From the NCBI GenBank assembly GCA_016793775.1, contig JAEULK010000026.1, positions 1-64,000 on the forward strand: 64,000 bases of DNA. Direction: 5' to 3'. The stretch is from Sphingopyxis sp. (lineage in GTDB: Bacteria; Pseudomonadota; Alphaproteobacteria; Sphingomonadales; Sphingomonadaceae). This document shows, piece after piece, positions 1-8,727 of the stretch. The first letter of the stretch is position 1. Each line of letters starts with the position of its first letter. A program made the position numbers and the translations under genes. The notes beneath the pieces are model-generated. The model was given only the letters and a program-made list of their open reading frames with translations. It ran no database searches and was not told where the DNA came from.

Positions 1-249
<249 letters not shown>

Positions 250-258
250 AGCGAGGCG

Positions 259-834
259 ATGATGCGGGGGACTGTCAGGCGGCTGCACGCGGCGATGCTC
301 GGGGCGCTTTTGGCCGCCACGACGGTGGGCGCGGCGGCTCCGGTCGCCGCGCAATCGGCGAGTCAGGCCGACGTCAAGCGAGCGCTCGCCATCCGGATCG
401 TGGCCATCGCTTTCCCCGAGGACCAGCGCATAGCGATGATCAGCGGCGTCATGGATAATCTCGAAGCCCAGATGGCGCTGCCGAGCGGAAAGGGCGACGA
501 CCAGATATCCGCGATCTCGAAGAAGCATCTGGATATTCTGCGCGCCGGGATCATCGCCGATCTGGACAAGAATGGGCACGGCTTGTTCGAGGCCCTCGCA
601 TCGGCTTATGCGCGCGAATTTACGCTTCAGGAATTGCAGGACATCGAACGCTTCGTATCGACGCCAAGCGGCGCAGCCTATGTTCAGCGATCGTCGAAGC
701 TCCTTGGCGACCCGGACGTCGCGGCTTGGAACACGGCCTATTTCGAGCGCATCATGGCGCTGATCGAAGCACAGAAAGAAAAGCTTCGGACCGAATTGAT
801 CGCCCACTATGCGAAAACGGGGTCGGCGAACTGA
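259..834 (+). CDS. secreted DUF2059-like protein
   Basis: A 191-residue protein with a clear signal peptide: a basic start, a hydrophobic Leu/Ala core and a VAAQS-type cleavage site near residue 31. The mature part is helical, with a C-terminal half (LQDIERFVSTPSGAAY, then AWNTAYFERIMALIE) of the kind found in DUF2059 proteins, whose biochemical role is unknown. Two in-frame ATG codons (259, 262) follow a GAGCGAGG ribosome site. The family call rests on remembered resemblance and is moderately sure; the export prediction is strong. Confidence 0.8.
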   Translation: MMRGTVRRLHAAMLGALLAATTVGAAAPVAAQSASQADVKRALAIRIVAIAFPEDQRIAMISGVMDNLEAQMALPSGKGDDQISAISKKHLDILRAGIIADLDKNGHGLFEALASAYAREFTLQELQDIERFVSTPSGAAYVQRSSKLLGDPDVAAWNTAYFERIMALIEAQKEKLRTELIAHYAKTGSAN

Positions 835-931
835 GATTTGGCGAGCCGGTGGCCGGCCAACCGACCGGATAGACGACATCAGGCAACAAAGTCTTTGTGC
901 GCCCCGCGCGGATTTGCCATTGGCATCAGCA

Positions 932-1783
932 ATGCCCGCCACCCCGACCTTCGCCGAAACCGCCGCCGAGGCCTGGTCGCCCATCCGCGGCTGGGGCGCC
1001 AAGGCCCGCAGCGCGGCCCGCGCCGCGCGCATCAGGCTCGAAGCAATCCGTCAGCGCCCGCAAACGGCGCCTTTCGTCCGCTGTCTCTACGCCCACGCGG
1101 TCTTCCCCGACACCGTCCCGACCTTTCGCGCCTTCCTGAAGGCCGCGAAGCATGAGGGCGAGTTCGTCGATACGCCGACGCTCCGCGCGATCATCGCCGA
1201 CGGCAAAGCAAGCGACGGCCGCTTCTTCCACTTGAGCTTCGACGACGGCTTTGCCAGTGTCCATGAAGCCGGCGGCCCGGTGATGGAGGACGAGCGCGTC
1301 CCCTACACCATGTTCGTCGCGACCGACCTGATCGACGCCGATCCCGACACGCTCGCCGCCTATTTCGCGCATATGCCTGCCTATCGGGCGCGCGTCCGCA
1401 CGCTCGACTGGGACCAGGCCAGGGCCGCCGCCGCGGGCATCGGCGAGATCGGCTGCCACACGCGCACCCACGCGCGGCTGTCGAAGATCGCAAACGATCC
1501 CGCGCGCCTGGCCGACGAGATCGCGGGCGCCAAGGCGATCATCGAGGGGCATGTCGGCCGGCCGTGCGACAGCTTCGCCTGGCCCTATGGCACCGCGCGC
1601 GACATCGATGACAAGGGCCGCGCCGCGATCGCCGACGCCGGCTTCACCAGCAATTTCAGCGCGGTGCGCGGCGCCGTCCGGCCCGGTACGACCGACGTCA
1701 TGGACATCCCGCGCCACCAGCTCGAATTCCACTGGCCGCTGCACGAACTGATGGTCTGGGCACGCGGGTTTCGCGAGCCATGA
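932..1783 (+). CDS. NodB-type polysaccharide deacetylase
   Basis: The 283-residue product has the NodB homology motifs: motif 1 as LSFDDGFASV (metal and catalytic Asp pair), motif 2 as CHTRTHARLS (His-x3-His metal ligands), and a motif 3-like FAWPYG. Such enzymes remove N- or O-acyl groups from carbohydrate. The frame is open back to 809, but the ATG at 932 gives a normal amino terminus and avoids overlap with the preceding gene. Its last bases overlap the start of a formyltransferase gene (ATGA), so the two are probably translated together and may act on the same sugar. The substrate cannot be read from the sequence. Confidence 0.88.
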   Translation: MPATPTFAETAAEAWSPIRGWGAKARSAARAARIRLEAIRQRPQTAPFVRCLYAHAVFPDTVPTFRAFLKAAKHEGEFVDTPTLRAIIADGKASDGRFFHLSFDDGFASVHEAGGPVMEDERVPYTMFVATDLIDADPDTLAAYFAHMPAYRARVRTLDWDQARAAAAGIGEIGCHTRTHARLSKIANDPARLADEIAGAKAIIEGHVGRPCDSFAWPYGTARDIDDKGRAAIADAGFTSNFSAVRGAVRPGTTDVMDIPRHQLEFHWPLHELMVWARGFREP

Positions 1784-2559
1784 CCCTGCGCGTCGCCCTG
1801 ATGACCAGCGGCCCGATCGGCGGCTCGGGCGTGGTGCTCGAACGGCTGACCCGCGTGCCCGAAATCGAACTCGTCTGCCTGATCGTCTCCGAGACCATCG
1901 TCGCCAAGCGCAGCCGCAAGAAGATGCTCCAGAAGATCTGGAAGATCGGTCCCTTGGGCGCGCTCAACGGCATCCGCATCCGCAAATGGTTCGGCCACGA
2001 TATGCGCACCGACGCGCGCGAGGTCGCGAAGGCGCACGGCATCCCCATCGTCACCGTCCCCCGAGTCAATTGCGAGGAGACCGTCGAGGCGCTGAAGCGT
2101 CACGCCCCCGACATCGGCCTCTCGGTCGGAAACTCCTATATCGCCTCGCGCGTCTTCACGGTGCCCGCGCAGGGCTTCGTCAATTTCCACGGCGAACTGC
2201 TCCCCGAATATCCGGGCGCGCAGAGCGTGATCTGGCCGATCTATTTCGGGCGCAGCCAGACCGGCTATACGATCCACCGCATCGACAAGGGCATCGACAC
2301 CGGCGACATCCTCTACAAGCGCGCGGTCGATATCGATTTCCAGCCCCGGCTCGCCGACACGATCCGCCGCACCAACGACAAGGTGCGCGAAGAATTGCCC
2401 GAGGCCTTTGCAGCGCTGCTCGCCGACTGGGACACCCACGCCGCCGCAGCGGCGCCGCAAATGGCCGAGCGCCATTTCACCACGCCCACCTTCTGGCAAT
2501 ATCTGCGCATCGAGCGCAACAACGGGCGGATGTGGCGCGAACGCGCGCAGGGCAAATAG
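1780..2559 (+). CDS. formyltransferase family protein
   Basis: A 259-residue protein with the formyl-transferase core: Asn and His of NFHGELLPEYPGAQ correspond to the catalytic Asn-His of the Fmt/ArnA/PurN fold, and IDKGIDTGDIL supplies the catalytic Asp. The length is shorter than methionyl-tRNA formyltransferase and there is no Fmt C-terminal domain, so it is more likely a sugar or small-molecule N-formyltransferase using formyl-tetrahydrofolate. It starts inside the stop of the NodB gene (ATGA). By analogy with the ArnA formyltransferase/ArnD deformylase pair, a formylated sugar intermediate is a plausible but unproven context. Confidence 0.85.
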   Translation: MTLRVALMTSGPIGGSGVVLERLTRVPEIELVCLIVSETIVAKRSRKKMLQKIWKIGPLGALNGIRIRKWFGHDMRTDAREVAKAHGIPIVTVPRVNCEETVEALKRHAPDIGLSVGNSYIASRVFTVPAQGFVNFHGELLPEYPGAQSVIWPIYFGRSQTGYTIHRIDKGIDTGDILYKRAVDIDFQPRLADTIRRTNDKVREELPEAFAALLADWDTHAAAAAPQMAERHFTTPTFWQYLRIERNNGRMWRERAQGK

Positions 2560-2868
2560 ACGCGGCCGATTGTGCGCCGCACAATTTTTTTGCCGACCCC
2601 CTTAAAATCTTCATCTTTGCGCCCCAGATAGCGCATCGACCGTGGCATCGGCCGAATCGCGACGTGGTAACCAGCCGCGGTAACGCTCCGAACAAATGGT
2701 CGATATTCCCACTCGCTGGGAAATCATCCGAGCCCCAAGGTGTCCGGCCCCTGCGGCCGCAATGAAAAACCTCGGAAATCCGGGAGCGCGCAAAATTGGC
2801 ACGCCCGTTGCTTAGTACGGGACAGAGCCGCGGTATCCCCCGCCGCGGGCAAGAGGAAAGACAAGACG
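2560..2868 (+). other. intergenic region upstream of the PspC-domain gene
   Basis: About 309 bases without a gene. It holds the sigma-54 promoter described separately near its right end. GGTAAC occurs twice about 14 bases apart near 2668-2683, 110-130 bases upstream of the -24 box, a distance where enhancer-binding proteins sit; whether it is a binding site is unknown. Nothing else was recognised. Confidence 0.6.
2796..2813 (+). promoter_or_regulatory. sigma-54 (-24/-12) promoter for the PspC-domain gene
   Basis: The sequence TTGGCACGCCCGTTGCTT matches the RpoN consensus TGGCACG-N4-TTGCW at every conserved position, with the invariant GG (2798-2799) and GC (2810-2811) separated by exactly ten bases. 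It lies 56 bases upstream of the PspC-domain start codon, so transcription should begin near 2823. Phage-shock genes in enterobacteria are classically sigma-54 dependent, which agrees with the downstream gene. The activator (PspF or another) is not in the window. Confidence 0.88.
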
Positions 2869-3174
2869 ATGAGCCAGGACATGACCACCAGCAATCTCTT
2901 CCAGCGTCGCGACACGATGTTCGGCATCTGCGAGGCGGTGGGGCAGGATTTCGGTTTCAACCCGACCTGGCTGCGGCTGGCGTTCATCGCGCCGCTCTTC
3001 TTCTTCCCGGTTCAGACCTTCGCCGCTTATTTCGGCCTCGGCGCCGTGGTGCTCGCCTCCCGCCTGATCTTCCCGCGCAAGACCGCCGCGCCGGCCCAGC
3101 CCGCGCTGACCGCGGTCGGTGCCGGTGCCGACCGCCCGGTCGAAACCGCGCCCGAAATGGCGCTCGCAGCCTGA
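2869..3174 (+). CDS. PspC-domain small membrane protein
   Basis: A 101-residue protein with a PspC-type N-terminal half: LFQRRDTMFGICEAVGQDFG, then WLRLAFIAPLFFFPVQ and YFGLGAVVLASRLIF as one or two membrane segments, and a low-complexity Ala/Pro tail. PspC proteins sense or respond to inner-membrane stress. The start was chosen because the ATG follows an AGAGGAAAG ribosome site; the frame is open upstream to 2740 but without a good start. It stands alone behind the sigma-54 promoter, with no pspA or pspB next to it, and a strong terminator follows. Confidence 0.85.
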   Translation: MSQDMTTSNLFQRRDTMFGICEAVGQDFGFNPTWLRLAFIAPLFFFPVQTFAAYFGLGAVVLASRLIFPRKTAAPAQPALTAVGAGADRPVETAPEMALAA

Positions 3175-3267
3175 TCGGCGCCGGGCGGGCTCTCCCTCTC
3201 CCTCGCGCCCGCCCGCGCCACGACCGGCACGGCCAGCGACCTCCGCGGTCCGCCGTGCAGCAACAGG

Positions 3268-3302
3268 GACCGGCAAGCATCCCCCGCTTGCCGGTCTCTT
3301 TT
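3268..3302 (+). terminator. intrinsic terminator after the PspC-domain gene
   Basis: An 11-bp perfect stem, GACCGGCAAGC (3268-3278) with GCTTGCCGGTC (3286-3296), is separated by a 7-base loop and followed by TCTTTTG. It lies about 95 bases after the PspC stop codon, so it would end the sigma-54 transcript. Confidence 0.85.
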
Positions 3303-3413
3303 GCATCCGGTTTCTGTCCCCGCCTGACACAGCGGTTCGTCGAATGACCGCCCCCTCATAAACGCGCTGTTTACTGCGATGCTCTATGACCGGCTGCTGA
3401 ACTTCGGCAGCCC

Positions 3414-4109
3414 ATGTTGCCGGCAGGCAAGGATGATGCGTTGAGCCAGTCGCCCCAGCTCCAGTCGCAGACGCGCAGCGTCGCCGAAATGCTCGACTCG
3501 CTGGTCGCCAGCGACGGCACCGGCGCGCACCGCCACGTCCGCGCGGGCGGGCTGTCGAACGGCCCCAACGCGATGCGCAACCTCGCCGACGCGGTGCATT
3601 TCCTCTGCCTGCTCCACGGCCGCCATCCCGGCGTCATCGACCTTGCCGCGCGCAAGGCTGTCGATCCGGTGTCGCGCCAGTGGATGGACGAAGCCGCCGA
3701 TGCCTTTGTCCAGGAACGCGCCTTTCTCTCGAAGATCGCCGCCGCGGTTGGCCCGGTGCCCAGCACCCAGGGCCAGGACCAGTGCGAAGCCGCGGTCGCG
3801 GCGCAGCGCAAGGCGCTCGACATGCTCGCCGAATCGGACCGCCACGGCTGCGCGGTCGGTGCGGCGATCGCACTGACGCTCGACTGGCGGACGATCCGTG
3901 TGCTGCTCGACATTAGTGCCCAGCGGCTCGACATGGCACCGCCGCGCTGCACCCTTCCCGACCTGCGCGAGACCGCCCGCCTCGCGGGCGCGGTCGCCGA
4001 TACCCCGGCGGCCGAACGCGCGCTCGTCTTCGGCGCGCAGCAGTTGATCGCGCAGCACAGCGGCCTGTGGGACCTGCTCGAGGCCCGCGCCGCGAGCCGC
4101 AACATTTAA
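3414..4109 (+). CDS. conserved-looking hypothetical protein, helical
   Basis: A 231-residue, Ala-rich, cytosolic-looking helical protein with no signal peptide or membrane segment. Distinctive stretches are GGLSNGPNAMRNLADAVHFL and LHGRHPGVIDLAA, with a C-terminal FGAQQLIAQHSGLWDLLEAR. I do not recognise a catalytic motif; my impression is that it belongs to a DUF restricted to sphingomonads, but I cannot confirm that. The ATG at 3414 lacks a strong ribosome site, so a later start is possible. It is followed by a palindromic element. Confidence 0.7.
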   Translation: MLPAGKDDALSQSPQLQSQTRSVAEMLDSLVASDGTGAHRHVRAGGLSNGPNAMRNLADAVHFLCLLHGRHPGVIDLAARKAVDPVSRQWMDEAADAFVQERAFLSKIAAAVGPVPSTQGQDQCEAAVAAQRKALDMLAESDRHGCAVGAAIALTLDWRTIRVLLDISAQRLDMAPPRCTLPDLRETARLAGAVADTPAAERALVFGAQQLIAQHSGLWDLLEARAASRNI

Positions 4110-4134
4110 CTCCCAAATGAAGGACGCGAAAAGT

Positions 4135-4158
4135 CCCCCTCCCGCAGGCGGGAGGGGA
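4135..4158. repeat. CCCCTCCCGC-type intergenic hairpin (copy 1)
   Basis: CCCCTCCCGC (4135-4144 area) is followed after two bases by its exact reverse complement, making a very tight 10-bp GC-rich stem. The same arm sequence occurs twice more at 25047-25146, so this is a dispersed element rather than a chance hairpin. It may also act as a terminator for the preceding gene. Confidence 0.8.
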
Positions 4159-4237
4159 GAAGAAGCGCACGCTTGCGCCGTTCCCCATGCCTCGCTATGC
4201 CCCTTGACGTTCACGTTAAGGGAAAGGCTCTCCGCCC

Positions 4238-5083
4238 ATGCGCTTCGAAGGAACCAGCGCCTATATTGCGACCGACGACCTGAAGGTCGCGGTCAACGCC
4301 GCGACCTTGCTGCGCCGCCCGCTGCTCGTGAAGGGCGAACCCGGCACCGGCAAGACCGTGCTGGCCGAGGAAATCGCCAAAGCCTTCGATGCGCCGCTGA
4401 TCACCTGGAACATCAAATCGACCACCAAGGCGCAACAGGGCCTGTACGAATATGACGCGGTGGCGCGCCTGCGCGACGGCCAGCTCGGCGAAGAGCGCGT
4501 CCACGACATCCGCAACTATATCCGCAAGGGCAAATTGTGGGAGGCCTTCACCTCGCCCAAGCTGCCTGTGCTGCTGATCGACGAGATCGACAAGGCCGAC
4601 ATCGAATTTCCGAACGATCTGCTTCAGGAACTCGATCGCATGGCGTTCCATGTCTATGAGACCGACGAGACGATCACCGCGAAGGAGCGCCCGATCGTCG
4701 TCATCACCTCGAACAACGAGAAAGAACTGCCCGACGCCTTCCTGCGCCGCTGTTTCTTCCACTATATCAAATTTCCCGACCGCGACACGATGGCGTCGAT
4801 CGTCGAGGTCCATTTCCCCGGCATCCAGAAGACGCTGGTCAGCCGCGCGATGGATATCTTCTACGAAGTTCGCGACGTCCCCGGCCTCAAGAAAAAGCCC
4901 TCGACCAGCGAGCTGATCGACTGGCTCAAGCTGCTGCTCAACGAGGATATGCCGCTCGAAGTCCTCCAGAACCGCGACGTCGGCAAGGCGATCCCGCCGC
5001 TCCACGGCGCATTGCTCAAGAATGAGCAGGATGTGATGCTGTTCGAAAAGCTGGCTTTCATGGCGCGCCGCCAAGGCAGCTGA
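4238..5083 (+). CDS. MoxR/CbbQ-family AAA+ ATPase
   Basis: A 281-residue single-domain AAA+ protein. Walker A is GEPGTGKT (about residues 34-41), Walker B is VLLIDEIDKAD (about 110-120), and sensor 1 is VVITSNNEKELPDAFLRRC with the arginine finger. MoxR-type ATPases act as chaperones that insert cofactors or mature target complexes, normally together with a von Willebrand A-domain protein. No such partner gene is adjacent: the next gene is an unrelated GFA-family protein. The family assignment is secure; the target is unknown. Confidence 0.93.
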   Translation: MRFEGTSAYIATDDLKVAVNAATLLRRPLLVKGEPGTGKTVLAEEIAKAFDAPLITWNIKSTTKAQQGLYEYDAVARLRDGQLGEERVHDIRNYIRKGKLWEAFTSPKLPVLLIDEIDKADIEFPNDLLQELDRMAFHVYETDETITAKERPIVVITSNNEKELPDAFLRRCFFHYIKFPDRDTMASIVEVHFPGIQKTLVSRAMDIFYEVRDVPGLKKKPSTSELIDWLKLLLNEDMPLEVLQNRDVGKAIPPLHGALLKNEQDVMLFEKLAFMARRQGS

Positions 5084-5176
5084 CCACCGCCACTCCGCTC
5101 ATATGGCGAGCGTTGCGGAATTGCGGCGCACGCGCGATCTGATATCCTCGCGCCAAATAACGGGCGGGGTTGAGGC

Positions 5177-5614
5177 ATGGCTGAAAGCGAAAGCGGATTT
5201 TCGGGAAGCTGCGCGTGCGGCGCGGTGACCTATCGCATCGCTGGCGAACCTTTCGCCGTGCGCCAATGCTGGTGCCGCCATTGCCAGAAGCTCGCAGGCG
5301 GCGGCCCGACGCACAATGCCTTCTTCATGGCCGATGCGATCACGGTGACCGGCACGGTCGCGTCGAACGCACGCGGCGCCGACAGCGGCAACGAACTGAC
5401 CTGGTATTTCTGCCCCGGCTGCGGCACGCAATTGTTCGGCGCGTCCTCAGCCCGGCCGCAGATGCGCGCGGTACGGCTCGGCAGTCTCGACCAGGCGCAT
5501 GATCTTCGACCAAGCGCCGCGATCTGGCTTCAGGAAGCGCCCGCCTGGGTCAGCATCGACCCCGCGCTGGAGCAGCATCCGGCCCAGCCGCCGACACCGC
5601 CCCCGTCCGATTAG
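5177..5614 (+). CDS. GFA (CENP-V/glutathione-dependent formaldehyde-activating-like) protein
   Basis: A 145-residue zinc-binding fold. The Cys pattern is typical: SCACGAVTY, then [12 protein letters not shown], then [11 protein letters not shown], giving Cys clusters for structural and functional zinc ions. The founding member (Gfa) was reported to speed condensation of formaldehyde with glutathione, but most family members have unknown substrates. Its stop codon overlaps that of the convergent chemoreceptor gene by four bases. A Pro-rich tail ends the protein. Confidence 0.9.
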   Translation: MAESESGFSGSCACGAVTYRIAGEPFAVRQCWCRHCQKLAGGGPTHNAFFMADAITVTGTVASNARGADSGNELTWYFCPGCGTQLFGASSARPQMRAVRLGSLDQAHDLRPSAAIWLQEAPAWVSIDPALEQHPAQPPTPPPSD

Positions 5615-7008
5615 AGCTGGTAGGCGACCTCGACGTCGCCCCAGCGGCGCCCGTTGATCACCACCGGCATATAGACGTTGCGCACCGTGACATAATTGGT
5701 GCCGTCGCCTTCCTGGCGATAGACCGCCATGAAGAAGGGCGCCTTGCTCTTCTTCGCGGCCTTGTCGGTATCGTCGAACAGGATGCGGCCGTTACGGCAA
5801 TGCGCGGTGTCATGGACGACGTCACCGGTCGGCGCGCGTGAACAGTCGGTGATATGCGTCGGCAGAAATCCGTTCATGTCGCCCGCCGACGACATTTTCA
5901 CCTCGGGGTGGTTGCTGACGATATGATCGAACAGCGGACGCCAATTGGTATCGGCCCAGTCGCACAGGCTGGTGCGGAAGCGTTCTGGGTTCGACCCCGG
6001 CACGCGGACATAATTGTGATCGAACAATTGCTCCATCGACAGCTCGCCCTTGGCCACCGCCAGCTCGGCGATCGCGACGAACTGGTCGCGCACGCGCGAG
6101 GCGAGTTCGACGACGGCGGAATCACGCGGGGACACGCCCGCCGAGATCACCGCGTTGAACATGCGGTTCGACACATGCTCCATCTTCAGGATCGAATCGC
6201 GCGTGCCGCCCAGGGTCGCGCTGTTGTCGCGCACCGAAGTGACGACACGGTCGACCGCGTCGCGCACGCGCGCGCCATTCGCATGCACCATCGCGCTCGA
6301 TTGCGCGATGCGGTCGCTCTGGTCGTCGAGCAGCGCCACGAGGTGGGTCGCGTCGTGCAGCGCGTCGGTGATCGTCTCGAACTGCGCCTCGGCACGGCTC
6401 GACTGTTCGACCCCCGACTGGATCTCGGTCACGAGCCCCGACGCCTCGGTGGCGAGGCTGCCGATCGAGCGGCGGATCTCGTCGGTGGCGCTGCGCGTAT
6501 TCTGCGCCAGCTTCTTCACCTCGGCGGCGACGACGGCGAAGGTGCGCCCGGCGTCCCCCGCGCGTTCGGCCTCGATCGCGGCGTTGAGCGCGAGCATGTT
6601 CGTGGTCTTGGCGATCTGTTCGATCGACTGGCTGACCTGCTGCACCTGCGCCATCACCGCGGCGAAATTGGTGACATGCGTGCCGAGCCGCGCGACGAGG
6701 TCGATGACCGACCGGAATTCGGTCACCGCGGCGTTGACGCGCTCGGCGCCGGTGTCGAGCTGTTCGCAGGCGCGCGCGGAGAGCAATTTCGCCTCGTCGG
6801 TCGAATCGGCGATCTGGCGCTGGTCGGCCTCCAGGCTGACGACGAACTCCTCGAGCCGCCCGAGCTCGACGATCTGGCGGTCCATCTGGTCGGTCGAGCG
6901 CTTGATTCGCCCCGCCGCCTCGCTGCACCCGACGGCAAGCTCGCCGCAGTCGCCCGCGACCGACTGGTCGAGGATCGGAGCCGCCGGATTTATGGACTCG
7001 AATTTCAT
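5611..7008 (-). CDS. soluble methyl-accepting chemotaxis protein
   Basis: A 465-residue chemoreceptor with no membrane segment and no HAMP domain. The signalling hairpin tip is [20 protein letters not shown] followed by [20 protein letters not shown], at about residues 145-195, flanked by long coiled coils. The sensing part appears to be C-terminal (about 310-465), ending in a stretch with [12 protein letters not shown] that resembles the Cache-like tail of cytosolic receptors. I start at MKFES (7008) rather than the weaker codon at 7020. No che genes are nearby, so it is an orphan that must work with a distant array. Confidence 0.92.
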   Translation of the reverse strand: MKFESINPAAPILDQSVAGDCGELAVGCSEAAGRIKRSTDQMDRQIVELGRLEEFVVSLEADQRQIADSTDEAKLLSARACEQLDTGAERVNAAVTEFRSVIDLVARLGTHVTNFAAVMAQVQQVSQSIEQIAKTTNMLALNAAIEAERAGDAGRTFAVVAAEVKKLAQNTRSATDEIRRSIGSLATEASGLVTEIQSGVEQSSRAEAQFETITDALHDATHLVALLDDQSDRIAQSSAMVHANGARVRDAVDRVVTSVRDNSATLGGTRDSILKMEHVSNRMFNAVISAGVSPRDSAVVELASRVRDQFVAIAELAVAKGELSMEQLFDHNYVRVPGSNPERFRTSLCDWADTNWRPLFDHIVSNHPEVKMSSAGDMNGFLPTHITDCSRAPTGDVVHDTAHCRNGRILFDDTDKAAKKSKAPFFMAVYRQEGDGTNYVTVRNVYMPVVINGRRWGDVEVAYQL

Positions 7009-7136
7009 TGCGCCACCCACCTTTGGATTAATCCGCAGGTGATGACCGATAATGGTTAACGCGGGGTCAATGGGAAGCGAGCGTCAAAGTCGGCTTGGGG
7101 TGGAAAGCGGACGGTGCACAGGCTAGCCTCTGACCT

Positions 7137-7667
7137 ATGTTCACAAGCGAAGCTGATTTTGAACGAGCTGACTGGCCACTCCTCCAAAATGGCGCTGTCA
7201 ATCTGTTTTGGAAGTCTGAAATCCTTGCCGATGCCCGGAAAGATTTGACTGGCTTGGATTACGAGATTTGGGAAGTCTCGTGCGGCGCTCAAGTCCCGAG
7301 CTTCGAGTCCCAGATGTCAAGCGCCCTCAAATGGCAAGAGCAGTTCGGCTATGAGCCTTGGACCGGCAATCTCGATGCTCTTAACGATGGCATGAGATAC
7401 TACCCGTTCGGCCCCTCCGGGCGGAGCGCGTTGGTGCTGGCAGGGTTTCATCGCGCCATGACCCGCGCATCACCCCCGGCCCCCAAGGGGCTGCGCCAGT
7501 TCCTCGATCCCGACCAGCAACGCGCCTGGCTCGACCGCGAGTACGACCCGCCCGACGCCGCCGTGCGAACCGAATCGATCGAGCACCGCCTTAAATATGC
7601 GCCGCCTCGATCCGCGCCTTCCTGTCGGACGGACGCGCATTGCGCGGCATCCGGACCTTCAACCTGA
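7137..7667 (+). pseudogene. barstar-like protein, apparently truncated and joined to foreign 3' sequence
   Basis: Codons 1 to about 105 look like a barstar (RNase inhibitor) homologue: VNLFWKSEILADARKDLTGL, LKWQEQFGYEPWTGNLDAL and YYPFGPSGRSALVLAGFHR. After FHRA the expected C-terminal barstar segment is missing. The frame continues into unrelated sequence (GLRQFLDPDQQRAWLDREYDP) that resembles the start of an alpha/beta-hydrolase, then into low-complexity sequence. The barstar part is visibly less GC-rich than its neighbours, suggesting transfer. No barnase-like nuclease is next to it. It is read here as a decayed, mosaic gene; an intact unusual fusion cannot be excluded. Confidence 0.55.
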
Positions 7668-7753
7668 CGCATATGAACCGTGGCCGGAACGCCTATCAGG
7701 CGAGCCATTCGTACAGCGTCGCGGACCATATGCTGGGCGAGGGAGGCACCTGA
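7612..7753 (+). pseudogene. possible 3' remnant of a hydrolase-like gene
   Basis: In a second frame the DNA reads RAFLSDGRALRGIRTFNL, then ASHSYSVADHMLGEGGT before a TGA at 7751-7753. This looks like the natural end of a protein but has no start of its own; it may belong with the DREYDP-containing fragment just upstream, the middle having been deleted. The parent family is not certain. Confidence 0.3.
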
Positions 7754-7763
7754 CGCGCCGCGG

Positions 7764-8720
7764 TCAGCCGTCCTGCTCGCACGGCACCGACACCGTGCCG
7801 CCGCTGACCGAGGGCTTGTCGGGCCGCCTGGCGACCGCGATCACCAGCCCGACCAGTGCCACCGCGCCGCCCGCGATCGACAGCGGCGCCCAGCGATAGC
7901 CCTCCAGCACGGTCGAGAATCCCATCGCGATGATCGGGATCAGCACGCTCGACCAAGCCGCCTGACCCGGCCCCACTGCGCGGATAATATTGAAATAGAG
8001 CGGAAAGGTCACCGCGCTCGCGATCACGCCGAGGTAGAGGACACCGCCGATATAGGCAGGCGTCGCCTCGATCACCGGCGGGCCGGTCGTGATCCAGGCA
8101 AAAGCCGCGTCGCCGAGCGCGCCGAACAGCATCGCCCAGGCGATCATCACCGCCATCGACTGCGCGCGCGCGACATTGCTGCCCTGCATCACGTTCGACA
8201 CCGACGCGCTCATTACCCCGCACAAAGTCAGCGCGGTACCGATCAGCACCTCACCCGCACCGATGGCGGCGGCGCGATATTCGTGGAGGATCATCAGGCC
8301 GACGCCGACGATCGCGATCCCCGCACCGAGCAGGAAGCGCAGCTCGACCTTGGTCTTCAGGAACAGCCGCCCGAGCAAGATGTTGGGCACGATCAGCAGC
8401 GCGAACAGCACCGCGACGAGGCCCGAGGTAATATGCTGCTCGGCGCGATAGACGAAGTTGAAATTGAACGCGAACTGCGCAAGCCCCAGCAAAGCAGCAA
8501 AGCCCCACCCCGCCCCCGACAGCGAAAGCCTCTCGCGCCGCCACGCCGCATAAGCGAACATCGCCGCCGCCCCGACGAAGAAGCGGTACGCGACCGACCA
8601 GCTCGGCGGCACGACCCCCAGCTGCCCGGTGATCACGATCCACGTCGATCCCCAGATCAGCGTGACCAGCGCGAAGGGCAGCAGGACGCGGGGGGTCAAC
8701 AGGCCGGGCGCGTCGCTCAC
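7764..8720 (-). CDS. EamA/DMT-family transporter
   Basis: A 318-residue protein with about ten hydrophobic segments in two EamA repeats: LPFALVTLIWGSTWIVITGQ near the start, and AYIGGVLYLGVIASAVTFPL with a second set of helices in the C-terminal half. Members export amino acids or other small metabolites. The start chosen is the GTG at 8720 (VSDAPGLLTPR), seven bases past the end of the upstream threonine aldolase gene; the frame runs further upstream but would overlap it. Co-transcription with an amino-acid enzyme fits an amino-acid-related exporter, which is inference. Confidence 0.9.
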   Translation of the reverse strand: MSDAPGLLTPRVLLPFALVTLIWGSTWIVITGQLGVVPPSWSVAYRFFVGAAAMFAYAAWRRERLSLSGAGWGFAALLGLAQFAFNFNFVYRAEQHITSGLVAVLFALLIVPNILLGRLFLKTKVELRFLLGAGIAIVGVGLMILHEYRAAAIGAGEVLIGTALTLCGVMSASVSNVMQGSNVARAQSMAVMIAWAMLFGALGDAAFAWITTGPPVIEATPAYIGGVLYLGVIASAVTFPLYFNIIRAVGPGQAAWSSVLIPIIAMGFSTVLEGYRWAPLSIAGGAVALVGLVIAVARRPDKPSVSGGTVSVPCEQDG

Positions 8721-8727
8721 AAACTGG

